A stretch of DNA of 64,000 bases. It comes from Martinezella rhizogenes. Lineage in GTDB: Bacteria > Pseudomonadota > Alphaproteobacteria > Rhizobiales > Rhizobiaceae. Below, one piece after another: positions 37,660-46,575 of this stretch (the first letter of the stretch is position 1; every line of letters begins with the position of its first letter). The position numbers were made by a program, and so were the translations under genes. The notes under the pieces were generated by a model, which saw only the letters and a list, made by a program, of their open reading frames with translations, was not told the origin of the DNA and did no database searches. The stretch spans positions 1-64,000 of the forward strand of contig NZ_JAPYZZ010000009.1 of the NCBI RefSeq assembly GCF_027460065.1, read 5' to 3'.

Positions 37660-38682
37660 TCATACGGCCTCCGCCACTTTCCTGCCGGCGAGCAGCGCAT
37701 CGAAATAGACGATGGTTTTTTCCAGGCCGATTTCTAGCGGTACACGCGGCTGCCATCTCAGCAACTCGTTTGCCCGCGAAATATCGGGGCGACGCTGCTG
37801 CGGATCGTCGATCGCGGCGGGCAGATGGATGATACGCGACCGCGAACCCGTCATGCGGATGACGATATCGGCCAGCTGCCGCACCGGAATTTCTGCGGGA
37901 TTGCCGAGATTGATCGGTCCGGTGCAATCTTTCGGTTTGGCCGAGAAGCGCAGGAAACCGTCGATCAGGTCATCGACATAGCAGAAGGAACGGGTCTGAC
38001 TGCCGTCGCCATAGATGGTGATGTCGTCGCCCTTCAGCGCCTGGACGATGAAGTTCGAAACCACGCGTCCATCATCTGGACGCATGCGCGGCCCATAGGT
38101 GTTGAAGATGCGCCCCACCTTGATATCGACGTCGTAGCAGCGGTGATAGTCAAAAAACAGCGTTTCGGCGCTGCGTTTGCCCTCATCGTAACAAGCTCGC
38201 GGCCCGATTGTATTTACATTGCCGAAATAGGTTTCCGGCTGCGGATTGACGTGGGGATCGCCATAGACTTCCGATGTCGAGGACTGCACTACGGTTGCAC
38301 CGCATCTGCGCGCCACCTCCAGCACATTGACCGCGCCGAGCACATTGGTGAGAAGCGTGCCGACGGGATCGCGCTGATAATCGGGCGGCGAAGCCGGCGA
38401 GGCAAAGTTGAAGATCAGTGAGACATCGATGTCATAGGGCTTGCGCACATCGTGCTCGACCAGCAGAAACCGCTTATTATCCCGTAAATGCTCCACATTT
38501 GCGGTGCGACCGGTCGACAGATTGTCGAGACAGATCACCTCGTGACCGCAACTCAGCAGGCGCTCACAGAGATGGGAACCGAGGAAACCGGCGCCACCAT
38601 TAACGAGAACCCGTTGCCCGGGCCTCCATTCAGAGTAGATGGTGACACCATTGTCTTGATCGTTGGGAACGAAATTACGCAT
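37660..38682 (-). CDS. UDP-glucuronate decarboxylase (UDP-xylose synthase)
   Basis: The 340-residue extended SDR resembles [50 protein letters not shown], the catalytic YDEGKRSAE and [20 protein letters not shown]. It converts UDP-glucuronate to UDP-xylose. The start at 38682 has a GGGAGG site; a GTG three codons upstream overlaps that site. It is the first gene of a five-gene operon, so its product is likely a building block of the polymer or its side chains. Confidence 0.9.
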   Translation of the reverse strand: MRNFVPNDQDNGVTIYSEWRPGQRVLVNGGAGFLGSHLCERLLSCGHEVICLDNLSTGRTANVEHLRDNKRFLLVEHDVRKPYDIDVSLIFNFASPASPPDYQRDPVGTLLTNVLGAVNVLEVARRCGATVVQSSTSEVYGDPHVNPQPETYFGNVNTIGPRACYDEGKRSAETLFFDYHRCYDVDIKVGRIFNTYGPRMRPDDGRVVSNFIVQALKGDDITIYGDGSQTRSFCYVDDLIDGFLRFSAKPKDCTGPINLGNPAEIPVRQLADIVIRMTGSRSRIIHLPAAIDDPQQRRPDISRANELLRWQPRVPLEIGLEKTIVYFDALLAGRKVAEAV

Positions 38683-39076
38683 TACACACACCTCCCCATG
38701 AGGAATCAGCGCGGCTGATTCAACTAAGCTGGATCAAACTCCCGATTGTGCGATATCTTGAATATCATCCTCCGGTTTTTACTTCTTCTGGAGGTTTTAA
38801 TATTTCGATTCGATAAATTTCAACTTTCATGATAGGCGCGACAAAAAACAGGTCAACTTCATTTTGTCGAAATATTACAATTGATTACCCAAAATTACTC
38901 AAAATAACCACCGCATTTAATACTTTTTAACTACGCCTCCATTATGCCTTTCTTATTGAGCATTAGCGCAAGCTTCGCTCAACCAGTCGGGGCTATCCTG
39001 GTTTTGTAAGGCTCGGTCCACCGGGTACAAAACCGCCCGGCGAGATGCGACAGACAGTCGATTTCAGGGGACACAC
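38683..39076. other. AT-rich regulatory region upstream of the UXS operon
   Basis: About 390 bp without an ORF separate the UXS operon on - from a small + strand gene. The sequence is far richer in A and T than the genes around it. Two tandem copies of a 10-base unit, ATTACCCAAA and ATTACTCAAA, lie at 38884-38903, followed by AATAACC. They may be part of an operator. No certain promoter boxes were identified. Confidence 0.5.
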
Positions 39077-39427
39077 ATGACGAATGAAATGCCTTATTCC
39101 CATAGCGGCAAAGCAGCCCGCCATTGTCGCTTCGCGCTTGTTGCCGCAGCACTTGTGACTTTCACCTTCGCAGCGTCTTCATGCTCCGTTGTCGAAGACG
39201 CCGTTCTCATCAAGACCGCGTCTTCCGATGCCACCACGATCAAGAGCCGGGTTGCTCCGGCGAAGGCGTCCTACGGTTATCAAAAAACGGGCAACGCCGC
39301 CGTTACGCTTGTTGCCGATGCTTCGGATACGCCCGCCGTATCACGGCACGCCTATTCCGGTTCTTCTCCCTATATCTGCTCGCCGAGCGGATTCGGGCAG
39401 AAATCCCGCTGCTTCCTGAGGCCCTGA
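39077..39427 (+). CDS. small secreted protein of unknown function
   Basis: A 116-residue protein with a hydrophobic export signal (FALVAAALVTFTFAASSCS), possibly a lipoprotein (Cys at about residue 36), and a C-terminal segment YICSPSGFGQKSRCFLRP with two cysteines. That short Cys-containing tail recurs in small exported proteins of Rhizobiales as far as I recall. A GGGGACACAC stretch precedes the ATG. It is convergent with the LuxR gene. Function unknown. Confidence 0.7.
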   Translation: MTNEMPYSHSGKAARHCRFALVAAALVTFTFAASSCSVVEDAVLIKTASSDATTIKSRVAPAKASYGYQKTGNAAVTLVADASDTPAVSRHAYSGSSPYICSPSGFGQKSRCFLRP

Positions 39428-39486
39428 GCCTCAGGCAGAAATCTTGGAAGCAACTGGCGTCCGGTCGGCCGGAGCCGGCCTGACGC

Positions 39487-40257
39487 TCAGTTTTTCCAGC
39501 CGGAGAAGGCCGCGTCTTCATCCTTGTGGAAGAAGCGCGATGCCGCCTCCGTGCGGTTGCGCACGTTCATTTTCTTATAGATGTTGCGAACGTGAACCTT
39601 GACCGTGTTCTCGGACAGATGCAGCCGATCAGCGATGATCTTGTTCTGCGTGCCCTTGCACAAAAGGTCGAGGATCTGCACCTCGCGTGTCGTCAGCGCC
39701 GCCACTTCGCTCCTGCTTGCAGCAAGGGCATCGGCACGGTTGGCAATCACGGCGTTGTCTTGAACGCTCTTGCCGCTGACGGACGGCGAATAAGGCGTGA
39801 GCTTGCCGAGAAGAGCTGCGGGAAAATGCTCTCCCCCCTTCATCAGCAGATCGACGGCGGCCATGAAGACATCGAGCCGCAGATTGAGCGGCAGTACGCC
39901 ATCAATGACGCGCATTCCCACCAGCCGCTTCAGCGGCTCCTCGAATTTATCGATGGTTTCGACGACAAGCGCGATCGGCGCATCGGGATGCTTTTCCCGA
40001 ACTTCCGAGAGGACGGTGTGAAGCCGTTCACCCGACATCCGGTAAGGCAAGACCAGGCGGACACTGTTACCATAATCATCGTCGATCTCCGCCGACGACT
40101 TTATGCTGACCACCGCGAACGTGGGGAACTTTTTGCCCAACGCCTCCGTGAGGCACTCGGAAAACAGATCCGGGTCCGCTATAATCAATAAAGTTCCATT
40201 TATAGGAGCAACGGCATTTTTTTGTTTTGTTGAATAATCTGACGTTCCCATGAACAT
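39487..40257 (-). CDS. LuxR-family (NarL/FixJ-like) transcriptional regulator
   Basis: The 256-residue protein ends in a clear LuxR-type helix-turn-helix (LTTREVQILDLLCKGTQNK…VHVRNIYKKMNVRNRTEA). The N-terminal part (LLIIADPDLFSECLTEALGK…) resembles a degenerate receiver: the usual phospho-acceptor position is not obvious, as in VpsT/CsgD-like atypical regulators. The start at 40257 has an AGGGAGG site. It stands between a polysaccharide operon and the type I secretion operon, with no kinase next to it, so it probably controls one or both. Confidence 0.85.
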   Translation of the reverse strand: MFMGTSDYSTKQKNAVAPINGTLLIIADPDLFSECLTEALGKKFPTFAVVSIKSSAEIDDDYGNSVRLVLPYRMSGERLHTVLSEVREKHPDAPIALVVETIDKFEEPLKRLVGMRVIDGVLPLNLRLDVFMAAVDLLMKGGEHFPAALLGKLTPYSPSVSGKSVQDNAVIANRADALAASRSEVAALTTREVQILDLLCKGTQNKIIADRLHLSENTVKVHVRNIYKKMNVRNRTEAASRFFHKDEDAAFSGWKN

Positions 40258-41164
40258 TGACGCCTCCCTAAAGCGCTTACGCATTACTTTCTTTTGGTTG
40301 TGCAGTCTGTCGTTCGCCGGGTTTCCCCCTGGATACCTGGGGGCTTCTCCAGCCTCAGGCCATGTCAACTATCATTAATTACCCGTTAATTAACGTAAGC
40401 TAATACGAAAAGCTGTGTAAATAAATGGCCCAAACGGGTTATTTTTTACAATTGACATACAAAACAGGTTACGAAGAGATAGAATCACTCATCGCGGAAC
40501 CGCTGCAAAAACAAACACATCGGAAAAGCTTTCGTTGTGGTTTTGCAATCTGGTAAAATATAACTTTTAGTTGATATCCCTTTACATAGCTCGTCGGCGA
40601 ACAAAGCCCGAAGCTGTTCCTTTTCGGGATAAGGGTGTTTTCCCGCCGACATAAACCATGTTTTCAGAAACAGCCGCCTTCCCTTGCCCAACGGGGGCTT
40701 TCTTTGCCTCCGACCGGGTGAACAGCCCCATCACTGCCCAGGCAACATATATATTTGGCGTAAGCGCCGATGTGTTTAGCCCGAATTGATATCTAGGAAG
40801 CGCAATTTTTCTGCGGCACAGTCTGACCGTCGCTCAACGGCGACCGATGAAAAGACATTGCCGGCTTTGACGTGTGTTTGAAAACGCCGGTCCCTTTTCA
40901 AGAAACATGCAAGCAAAAAAAGACGAAGCCACCGCGCTCCCCGTTGGAGCGAGGAACGGATTTGTGCGCCTTTTTACCGAGTAGCGCACAAGGGCTGAAC
41001 GACGAGAGCCCGGTCACGGGCCGATACCGAGCCGCAGATGATGCGTACCGAGTGCATCTGCAAATCATCAATCCATATGTGCCACCGGAGCGAGCGCGAA
41101 AGAATCCCGTTTGAGATGAGAGGGATTTCGAAAGCTGCTCCGAGCTTTTTCGGAGGAAATCGAA
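40258..41164. other. long non-coding region before the type I secretion operon
   Basis: About 900 bp hold no ORF with a convincing start. The left part (40370-40480) is AT-rich with ACCCGTT (40381) and its inverted copy AACGGGT (about 40433), and looks like a promoter/operator zone for the LuxR gene and perhaps the + strand operon. The right part is GC-richer with several hairpins, such as GCCCG/CGGGC near 41007-41020, consistent with a long structured leader for the gene at 41165. Confidence 0.5.
41131..41155 (+). promoter_or_regulatory. alternative hairpins over the ribosome binding site of the 41165 gene
   Basis: CTCCGA (41138-41143) can pair with TCGGAG (41150-41155), which contains the GGAG ribosome binding site. 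Alternatively AAAGCT (41131-41136) can pair with AGCTTT (41143-41148), which would free it. The two stems cannot form together. Control of translation is inferred. Confidence 0.5.
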
Positions 41165-42130
41165 ATGGGTTACAATCCACAGCCAGCTGGCGACGACATC
41201 ACCAAGATCGGCGCGCTTTCCGAGGGTTTTGCCAACACCTCGACCAATGATGCCAAGGTAGACGACAGCAATGTCGGCACCGCAAACGGCGAAAACCGCA
41301 ACAACGACAACAGCGACAACAGCACCAACACGGATGTCGATATCGACGCCAAGGTGGACGTTGCGGTTGGCAATGGCGACAATCGCGACAACGACTATGA
41401 CTGGAGCTATGACAGCAAGTCGTACAGCGACAACGACACCACGACCAAGACGAGCACTGAAACCAATACCGACATCAAGACCGACTACGACTGGAGCTAC
41501 GAAAGCAAGTCGTACAGCGACAACGACACCAATGTGAAGACTGTCACGGATTCGGACAACAAAACCTTCACATATTCTGACAACGACACCTCCACCAAGA
41601 CCACGACGACCTCCGACAGCTTCAATTCCGCTGACAGTTTCTACAAGTCGGATGACGACTTCGGCAACATCACCGGCGTCAAGGATGTCGGCAACCTCGG
41701 CATCGCCGGTGGGGATCTCACCTTCAACCTGGGTGACGACTTCTCCTTCACCCTCGACGTCGACAATATCCTCAACTCCTCGCTGAATGGCGATGGCAAC
41801 GACACCGGCTTCAGCATGGTACAGGCCAACCACCTGGCGGATCAGGATGTGGCCTATGACATCAAGATGCAGAACGGTGGCGCTGAAAACCATCTGAGCG
41901 CCAATGCAGGCGACGCCTATGGCGCCGAAGGCATCGACGGCAAGGGATGGGACCTCAAGGCCGGCGACGACGCAGCAGGTACCAGCACTGCAGATGCATC
42001 GGCAATCCTTGCAAATTCCGGCTTCCATCTGGAACTGGTGCAGGGCGCCAACATGCTCTCCAATGCCGTTGACGTCACGATCACAGGCGGTAACTCGCAT
42101 GTGTCCGATGTCGGTGAAGATCACTCCTGA
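41165..42130 (+). CDS. acidic repetitive protein, probable type I secretion substrate
   Basis: The 321-residue protein is dominated by Asp, Asn, Ser and Thr, has no cysteine, no signal peptide and no membrane helix. Residues about 20-160 are low complexity with two near-identical 16-residue units (YDWSY[DE]SKSYSDNDT) 30 residues apart and a third decayed copy (YSDNDTSTK). The C-terminal half (LTFNLGDDFSFTLDVDNILNSSL…) looks more folded. No RTX nonapeptide is present. A strong GGAGG site precedes the ATG. It lies upstream of a second odd protein and an ABC/HlyD pair, so type I export is the natural inference. Function unknown; a surface fibre or matrix protein is possible. Confidence 0.75.
   Translation: MGYNPQPAGDDITKIGALSEGFANTSTNDAKVDDSNVGTANGENRNNDNSDNSTNTDVDIDAKVDVAVGNGDNRDNDYDWSYDSKSYSDNDTTTKTSTETNTDIKTDYDWSYESKSYSDNDTNVKTVTDSDNKTFTYSDNDTSTKTTTTSDSFNSADSFYKSDDDFGNITGVKDVGNLGIAGGDLTFNLGDDFSFTLDVDNILNSSLNGDGNDTGFSMVQANHLADQDVAYDIKMQNGGAENHLSANAGDAYGAEGIDGKGWDLKAGDDAAGTSTADASAILANSGFHLELVQGANMLSNAVDVTITGGNSHVSDVGEDHS
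41393..41530 (+). repeat. two 48-bp direct repeats inside the acidic protein gene
   Basis: Units at 41393-41440 and 41483-41530 differ by a few bases, mostly silent, and encode DYDWSYDSKSYSDNDT and DYDWSYESKSYSDNDT. The repeat period is 90 bp (30 codons). Confidence 0.9.
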
Positions 42131-42153
42131 TAATCACCTCTCTACGAAAAGAG

Positions 42154-42177
42154 CTGCACCGGCACCCGCCGGTGCAG
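42154..42177 (+). terminator. strong hairpin between the acidic protein gene and the next gene
   Basis: CTGCACCGGC pairs perfectly with GCCGGTGCAG over the loop ACCC, 24 bp after the stop. No T run follows, so it is more likely an attenuator or mRNA-stabilising end than a full terminator. It would let the first gene be made in excess over the export genes. Confidence 0.65.
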
Positions 42178-42278
42178 TTCGCGGTTAAAAGACCAGGCTT
42201 GGCGAAACGAAGCACCGCCTCTGAGATGTGTGCCCGCCACTCCAAGGTCCTGCCGCGATGATCAGGGAGGGACCTGCA

Positions 42279-44300
42279 ATGTCTATCGACAGAATTTCAG
42301 ACATGATCGCGCATTTCATCGGCCTGTTCGACACGGTGATCGAGGAAGCGCGCCTGAGAAGCAACTACAGCGAAGGCCCGGCGCATTCCAATCCGGACCG
42401 TCTGCCGGACGATGAAGCCGCCAAGCTTCTCGACAAGAACTACGATGTTCCGCTCGAGGATTACGATCCCGGCGTCAAATATCGCGCCGGCTATTATGAT
42501 TTCGATTATCTGCAACCGCATTTCGCGCGCATGGTCGAACACGACATGCAGCAGCTTGCAAATGCGATACCCATCGATATTTCCGCCGCCAACTTCCGTT
42601 TTCCAGGTCGTCTCTCCTTCGAGGACCAGCGCGAACTGGTGATCCATACGGGCCCCGGCTCAGTGATCGCCCATGCCGCGCAAGTCAACATCCTTCAGGA
42701 TGACGACTATCTGAACATGACGGATGGCCCCAATGTGGCCCGCGACACGAGCTTCGTGACCGAACGCACCGTCGAGTTCTACAATGAGGCGTCCGTCTTC
42801 ACGCCTTTTTCCGGTTTCCAGCGCACCGACAGCTATGACGCCCTGCAGGCGCTCGCCAAATCCGCGCATGATTACATCGAGCATGCCCGTGAAAACGACG
42901 TCACCTCGCTCGGCACCGGTGCCGACCAGGATTTCGTTCTGGCGGGCAACGATATCAACGGCCTTTACATCAACGGCGTGGCAGCCGACGAAAAGCCTGT
43001 TCTTGACGACTACATGCCCGATCGCGGTATCGCCAAGCCACCGGAAGAACCGGAAAAGAGTGATGTTCCGCTGCATGAGGACAGCCCTGCCGGCAACAGC
43101 CTCGATGTAGCCGCAGGCGCCAATGTCGTCGCCAACATCGCCACGCTGGTCAATACCGGCGTCATGACCTCGGTGACCGCGGTCATGGGTGACTATCACC
43201 AGATCGACGCCATCACCCAAGCCTATATCTATAGCGACCGGGACGAAATTTCGTCCGTGTTCACCCGCTCCGAAAATCAGGCCGAGACAGCTGCCTATAA
43301 CATCGCCAGCTTCCAGCGCAGCATCTATCCCGGCGCTGAAAATACCGCCGCCGACAGCCATGAGACCGGTGAACCGCCGATATTCCCAACGGCCTGGCGT
43401 GTCAGCGTGCTGGAGGGGGATGTCTCCTTCGTTCACTGGATCGAGCAATATCAGTTCGTCAGCGACAACGATACGATGACGATCACCACGTCAGGCGCAA
43501 GCGTCAGCCTGCTGACGGGGGGCAATGCCGCCCTCAACATCGCCAATTTCCTCGGCATCGGCATGCAATACGATCTGATCATCGTCGGCGGCAATGTGCT
43601 GGACATGAACCTCATCAGCCAGATCGCCGTGCTTTACGACAATGACTGGGCACGCGCCAGCTCCGGTGCCCCTGATGGCGCCACCATTCAATCCGGCAAT
43701 AACCTGCTCTGGAACGATGCCAGCATTCACAATGTCGGTGGCAACGACCGGTTCGAGACCATGCCGGATTACATGCAACAGACGGTGAACGCGATCAACG
43801 AGCGCGACCCGAATATGCCCGATGCGCTGGCCCATGACGCCAACTTTGCCGGCTATCAGGGACTGAACGTCCTTTACATCACCGGCAACCTCTATGACGT
43901 CAGCATCATCAAACAGGTGAGTGTACTCGGCGATTCCGATGACGTGACCCAGGCGGCAGCCAAGGTTCTCGAAAACAACAACGATGCCACCGTTCATATC
44001 GATACCGGCAGCAATGCCGTGATCAATCTGGCGCAGATCATCGATTACGACAGTTTCGGCTCCACCACCTATGTCGCCGGCGGCGTTTATTCCGATGCGA
44101 TACTGATACAGGGCGGCATCATCGAAAACGACACGTCGCAGCCCGCACAGCCAGGCCAGCTGGCCAATGAGGTCATCGCATTTCTGCACGACGACCCCGC
44201 AACCATCGAAAACGAATCCAATGGCGTCATCAATGCCGGTCACGACATGTCGTGGTCGAACGCCCATTCATCCGACGTCATGCAAGCGGTCACCGCATAG
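42279..44300 (+). CDS. large repetitive protein, probable second type I secretion substrate
   Basis: The 673-residue acidic protein has no signal peptide. An N-terminal segment (MSIDRISDMIAHFIGLFDTV) is followed by about 250 non-repetitive residues. From about 279 there are four degenerate units of roughly 40 residues, built as N-x-x-NIA…G…(I/V)xGG…D…I.Q..VLyDxD (for example VGGNVLDMNLISQIAVLYDND). They lie near 279-325, 414-457, 525-560 and 577-617. These are not RTX repeats. The ATG at 42279 has an AGGGAGG site. It is 57 bp upstream of the ABC transporter gene. I do not recognise the family; export with the neighbouring transporter is inference. Confidence 0.75.
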   Translation: MSIDRISDMIAHFIGLFDTVIEEARLRSNYSEGPAHSNPDRLPDDEAAKLLDKNYDVPLEDYDPGVKYRAGYYDFDYLQPHFARMVEHDMQQLANAIPIDISAANFRFPGRLSFEDQRELVIHTGPGSVIAHAAQVNILQDDDYLNMTDGPNVARDTSFVTERTVEFYNEASVFTPFSGFQRTDSYDALQALAKSAHDYIEHARENDVTSLGTGADQDFVLAGNDINGLYINGVAADEKPVLDDYMPDRGIAKPPEEPEKSDVPLHEDSPAGNSLDVAAGANVVANIATLVNTGVMTSVTAVMGDYHQIDAITQAYIYSDRDEISSVFTRSENQAETAAYNIASFQRSIYPGAENTAADSHETGEPPIFPTAWRVSVLEGDVSFVHWIEQYQFVSDNDTMTITTSGASVSLLTGGNAALNIANFLGIGMQYDLIIVGGNVLDMNLISQIAVLYDNDWARASSGAPDGATIQSGNNLLWNDASIHNVGGNDRFETMPDYMQQTVNAINERDPNMPDALAHDANFAGYQGLNVLYITGNLYDVSIIKQVSVLGDSDDVTQAAAKVLENNNDATVHIDTGSNAVINLAQIIDYDSFGSTTYVAGGVYSDAILIQGGIIENDTSQPAQPGQLANEVIAFLHDDPATIENESNGVINAGHDMSWSNAHSSDVMQAVTA

Positions 44301-44356
44301 GCTTTGCCGCCAGCGAAACCGCAGATGCCGCAAGATCATCGAGGGGACCGATATAA

Positions 44357-46567
44357 ATGGATCATATTTCAAGAAAAATCATTGCCGACGGACGCTCGCT
44401 CGACCTGCCGCTGGATCAGGAGGCAGAAGACAGCAAACTGACGGACGCCTGTATTTCAGCCATAAATGAAGCCGTTGAAAACTTGCGCCAATTGTCCGGC
44501 GCAGATGAAACATCAAAGGCAGCCGCGCCCATCGCCGCAACGACACCCCCACAGCCCGCCCAGGCAACCATTCAGCCCCCGCAAATGCGGGATGTTCCGC
44601 CGATAGAGCCAGAGGCCCGACCGGGCCGGCAACCCGAGCCAACCCCGGAACCGGCAGCAAAGACCGACAATTCGGAACTGAAAGCTGCACCCGATCTGCC
44701 TTTCGTCAAGACCATCGACAATAATGACGGGCCGATCCGCGAAAATGAGCGCAGGCCCGTTACCGGCGGTGGCGGCAATGGCAAGGATCCGGAAGATCAT
44801 GGCGGCGGTGGTGGCGGCGGCGGTGGTAGCCATAGCGGCTTCCATAAGCGCAGCGAGCCGATCAATTTCGCCGCAAGCCTCGCCAAGGGTATCGCTGCGG
44901 TCAGACGAAACATGGTAGTGGTGATGTTGTTCACCATCGCCATCAACATTCTGCTGCTCGCTATCCCGCTTTATCTGTTCCAGATTTCCGACCGGGTTCT
45001 GACCAGCCGCTCCATGGACACACTTGTCATGCTGACGGTCGCCGTTCTCGGCGCGGTTCTGCTGCAGGCCTTCATGGATGCCATCCGCCGCTTCATCCTG
45101 ATGCGCACCGCGGTCGAGCTCGAGGTGCAGCTGGGGGCGCCAATCCTCTCCGCCGCCGCCCGCGCCTCGCTCCACGGCAGCGGCAAGGATTACCAGACAT
45201 TACAGGACCTTCAGCAGCTGCGTTCCTTCCTGACGTCGGGAACCCTGATCGCCTTTCTCGATGCGCCGCTGATGCCGCTCTTCATCGTGGTGGTCTATCT
45301 CGTCCACCCGCATCTCGGCATCATCATCATGGTCTGCTGCGCTGTGCTTTTCGGCATCGCCTGGCTCAACCAGCGCTTCACCGCACGGCAGTTCTCCGAA
45401 GCCTCTGGCTATCTGAGCCGCGCCAATTTCCACCTCGATTCCATGTCGCGCAATTCGCAGATCATCAATGCGCTCGCCATGATCCCTGAAGCCGTGAAGA
45501 TGTGGGGTCGTGAAACCGCCGGTTCGCTGAAATCCCATGTGGCGGCGCAGGACCGCAACATCATGTTCTCGGGCGTTTCCAAGGCAGCGCGTATGGTCAC
45601 CCAGATAGCGCTTCTGGGCTGGGGTGCGCATCTGTCGCTATCGGGCGAATTGACGGGCGGCATGGTCATCGCGGCCTCAATCATTTCCGGCCGTGCACTG
45701 GCCCCCATCGAAGGCGCAATCGAAGGCTGGCACCAGTTCAACAAATCCGCCGCCGCCTATGGCCGCATCAAGCAGCTTCTCATCAATTCGCCGCTCAACT
45801 TCCCCCGCCTGCGCCTGCCCAATCCGGAAGGACGTCTTGATGTAGAGCGCATCCTGTTCGTGCCGCCGCCGCAGAAGAAGGTGATTTTGAACGGCATTTC
45901 CTTTTCGCTGAAAAAGGGGGAATCGCTCGCCATCATCGGCAATTCCGGCTCCGGCAAGACGACGCTCGGCAAGATGCTGGTGGGTTCCATCCTTCCCACC
46001 TCAGGCAATGTCCGTCTTGATCTCATGGATCTGCGTAACTGGGACCAGCGGCAATTCGGTGAAAGCATCGGTTATCTGCCGCAGGACGTGCAGCTTTTCC
46101 CTGGTACCATCAAGGCCAATATCTGCCGTATGCGCGACGATGTCGAGGACCGGCAGATTTACGAAGCTGCGGTGCTGGCCGATGTGCACGAGCTGATCGC
46201 CGGTTTCCCGCAGGGTTATGAGACCGTCGTCGCCGCCGATGGTGCGCCGCTTTCCGGCGGCCAGAAGCAGCGCATCGCGCTTGCCCGCGCCTTCTTCGGC
46301 GATCCCAAATTCGTGGTGCTGGACGAGCCGAACTCCAACCTCGATACGCAGGGCGAACAGGCGTTGGCCAAGGCGCTGCTGCACGCCAAGAAACAGGGCA
46401 TCACGACAGTCACCATCACTCAGCGGCCGGCGCTCCTGCAATGCGTCGATAAGATCATGGTGCTGAAGGACGGATCTGTCGCCATGTTCGGCGAAAGGAT
46501 GGACGTGCTGAAGGCGCTTTCCGGCAATGGCCGCCCGGCCGCCCAGTCGCCGCAGATCGAGGGTTGA
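44357..46567 (+). CDS. type I secretion ABC transporter with glycine/proline-rich N-terminal extension
   Basis: The 736-residue protein has the PrtD/HlyB layout without a C39 peptidase: a membrane domain (about 185-440, beginning MVVVMLFTIAINILLLAIPL) and an ATPase domain with Walker A GNSGSGKTT (about 528), signature LSGGQKQRIALAR (about 632) and Walker B FVVLDEPNSNLD (about 652). The first 180 residues are an unusual extension, rich in Pro, Ala and Gln and ending in a run of glycines (about 140-160). It energises export through the inner membrane. The stop nearly touches the start of the fusion protein gene. Confidence 0.92.
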   Translation: MDHISRKIIADGRSLDLPLDQEAEDSKLTDACISAINEAVENLRQLSGADETSKAAAPIAATTPPQPAQATIQPPQMRDVPPIEPEARPGRQPEPTPEPAAKTDNSELKAAPDLPFVKTIDNNDGPIRENERRPVTGGGGNGKDPEDHGGGGGGGGGSHSGFHKRSEPINFAASLAKGIAAVRRNMVVVMLFTIAINILLLAIPLYLFQISDRVLTSRSMDTLVMLTVAVLGAVLLQAFMDAIRRFILMRTAVELEVQLGAPILSAAARASLHGSGKDYQTLQDLQQLRSFLTSGTLIAFLDAPLMPLFIVVVYLVHPHLGIIIMVCCAVLFGIAWLNQRFTARQFSEASGYLSRANFHLDSMSRNSQIINALAMIPEAVKMWGRETAGSLKSHVAAQDRNIMFSGVSKAARMVTQIALLGWGAHLSLSGELTGGMVIAASIISGRALAPIEGAIEGWHQFNKSAAAYGRIKQLLINSPLNFPRLRLPNPEGRLDVERILFVPPPQKKVILNGISFSLKKGESLAIIGNSGSGKTTLGKMLVGSILPTSGNVRLDLMDLRNWDQRQFGESIGYLPQDVQLFPGTIKANICRMRDDVEDRQIYEAAVLADVHELIAGFPQGYETVVAADGAPLSGGQKQRIALARAFFGDPKFVVLDEPNSNLDTQGEQALAKALLHAKKQGITTVTITQRPALLQCVDKIMVLKDGSVAMFGERMDVLKALSGNGRPAAQSPQIEG

Positions 46568-46575
46568 GGATCATC

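Noticed and set aside
38683-39076. horizontally acquired island boundary because of low GC
   Set aside because: The low GC is limited to the intergenic stretch; no tRNA, integrase or direct-repeat ends are seen.
40485-40691. 68-codon frame on - in the long intergenic region
   Set aside because: It would start with TTG, has no ribosome binding site and no recognisable features.
40872-41114. 80-codon frame on + in the leader of the acidic protein gene
   Set aside because: GTG start without ribosome binding site and no similarity; more likely untranslated leader.
41393-41530. CRISPR array or mobile repeat
   Set aside because: Only two copies, in frame and coding; they are protein repeats.
41165-44300. 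RTX toxin or RTX adhesin for the two proteins upstream of the ABC transporter
   Set aside because: No GGxGxDxUx nonapeptides are present, and the repeats seen have other lengths and residues.
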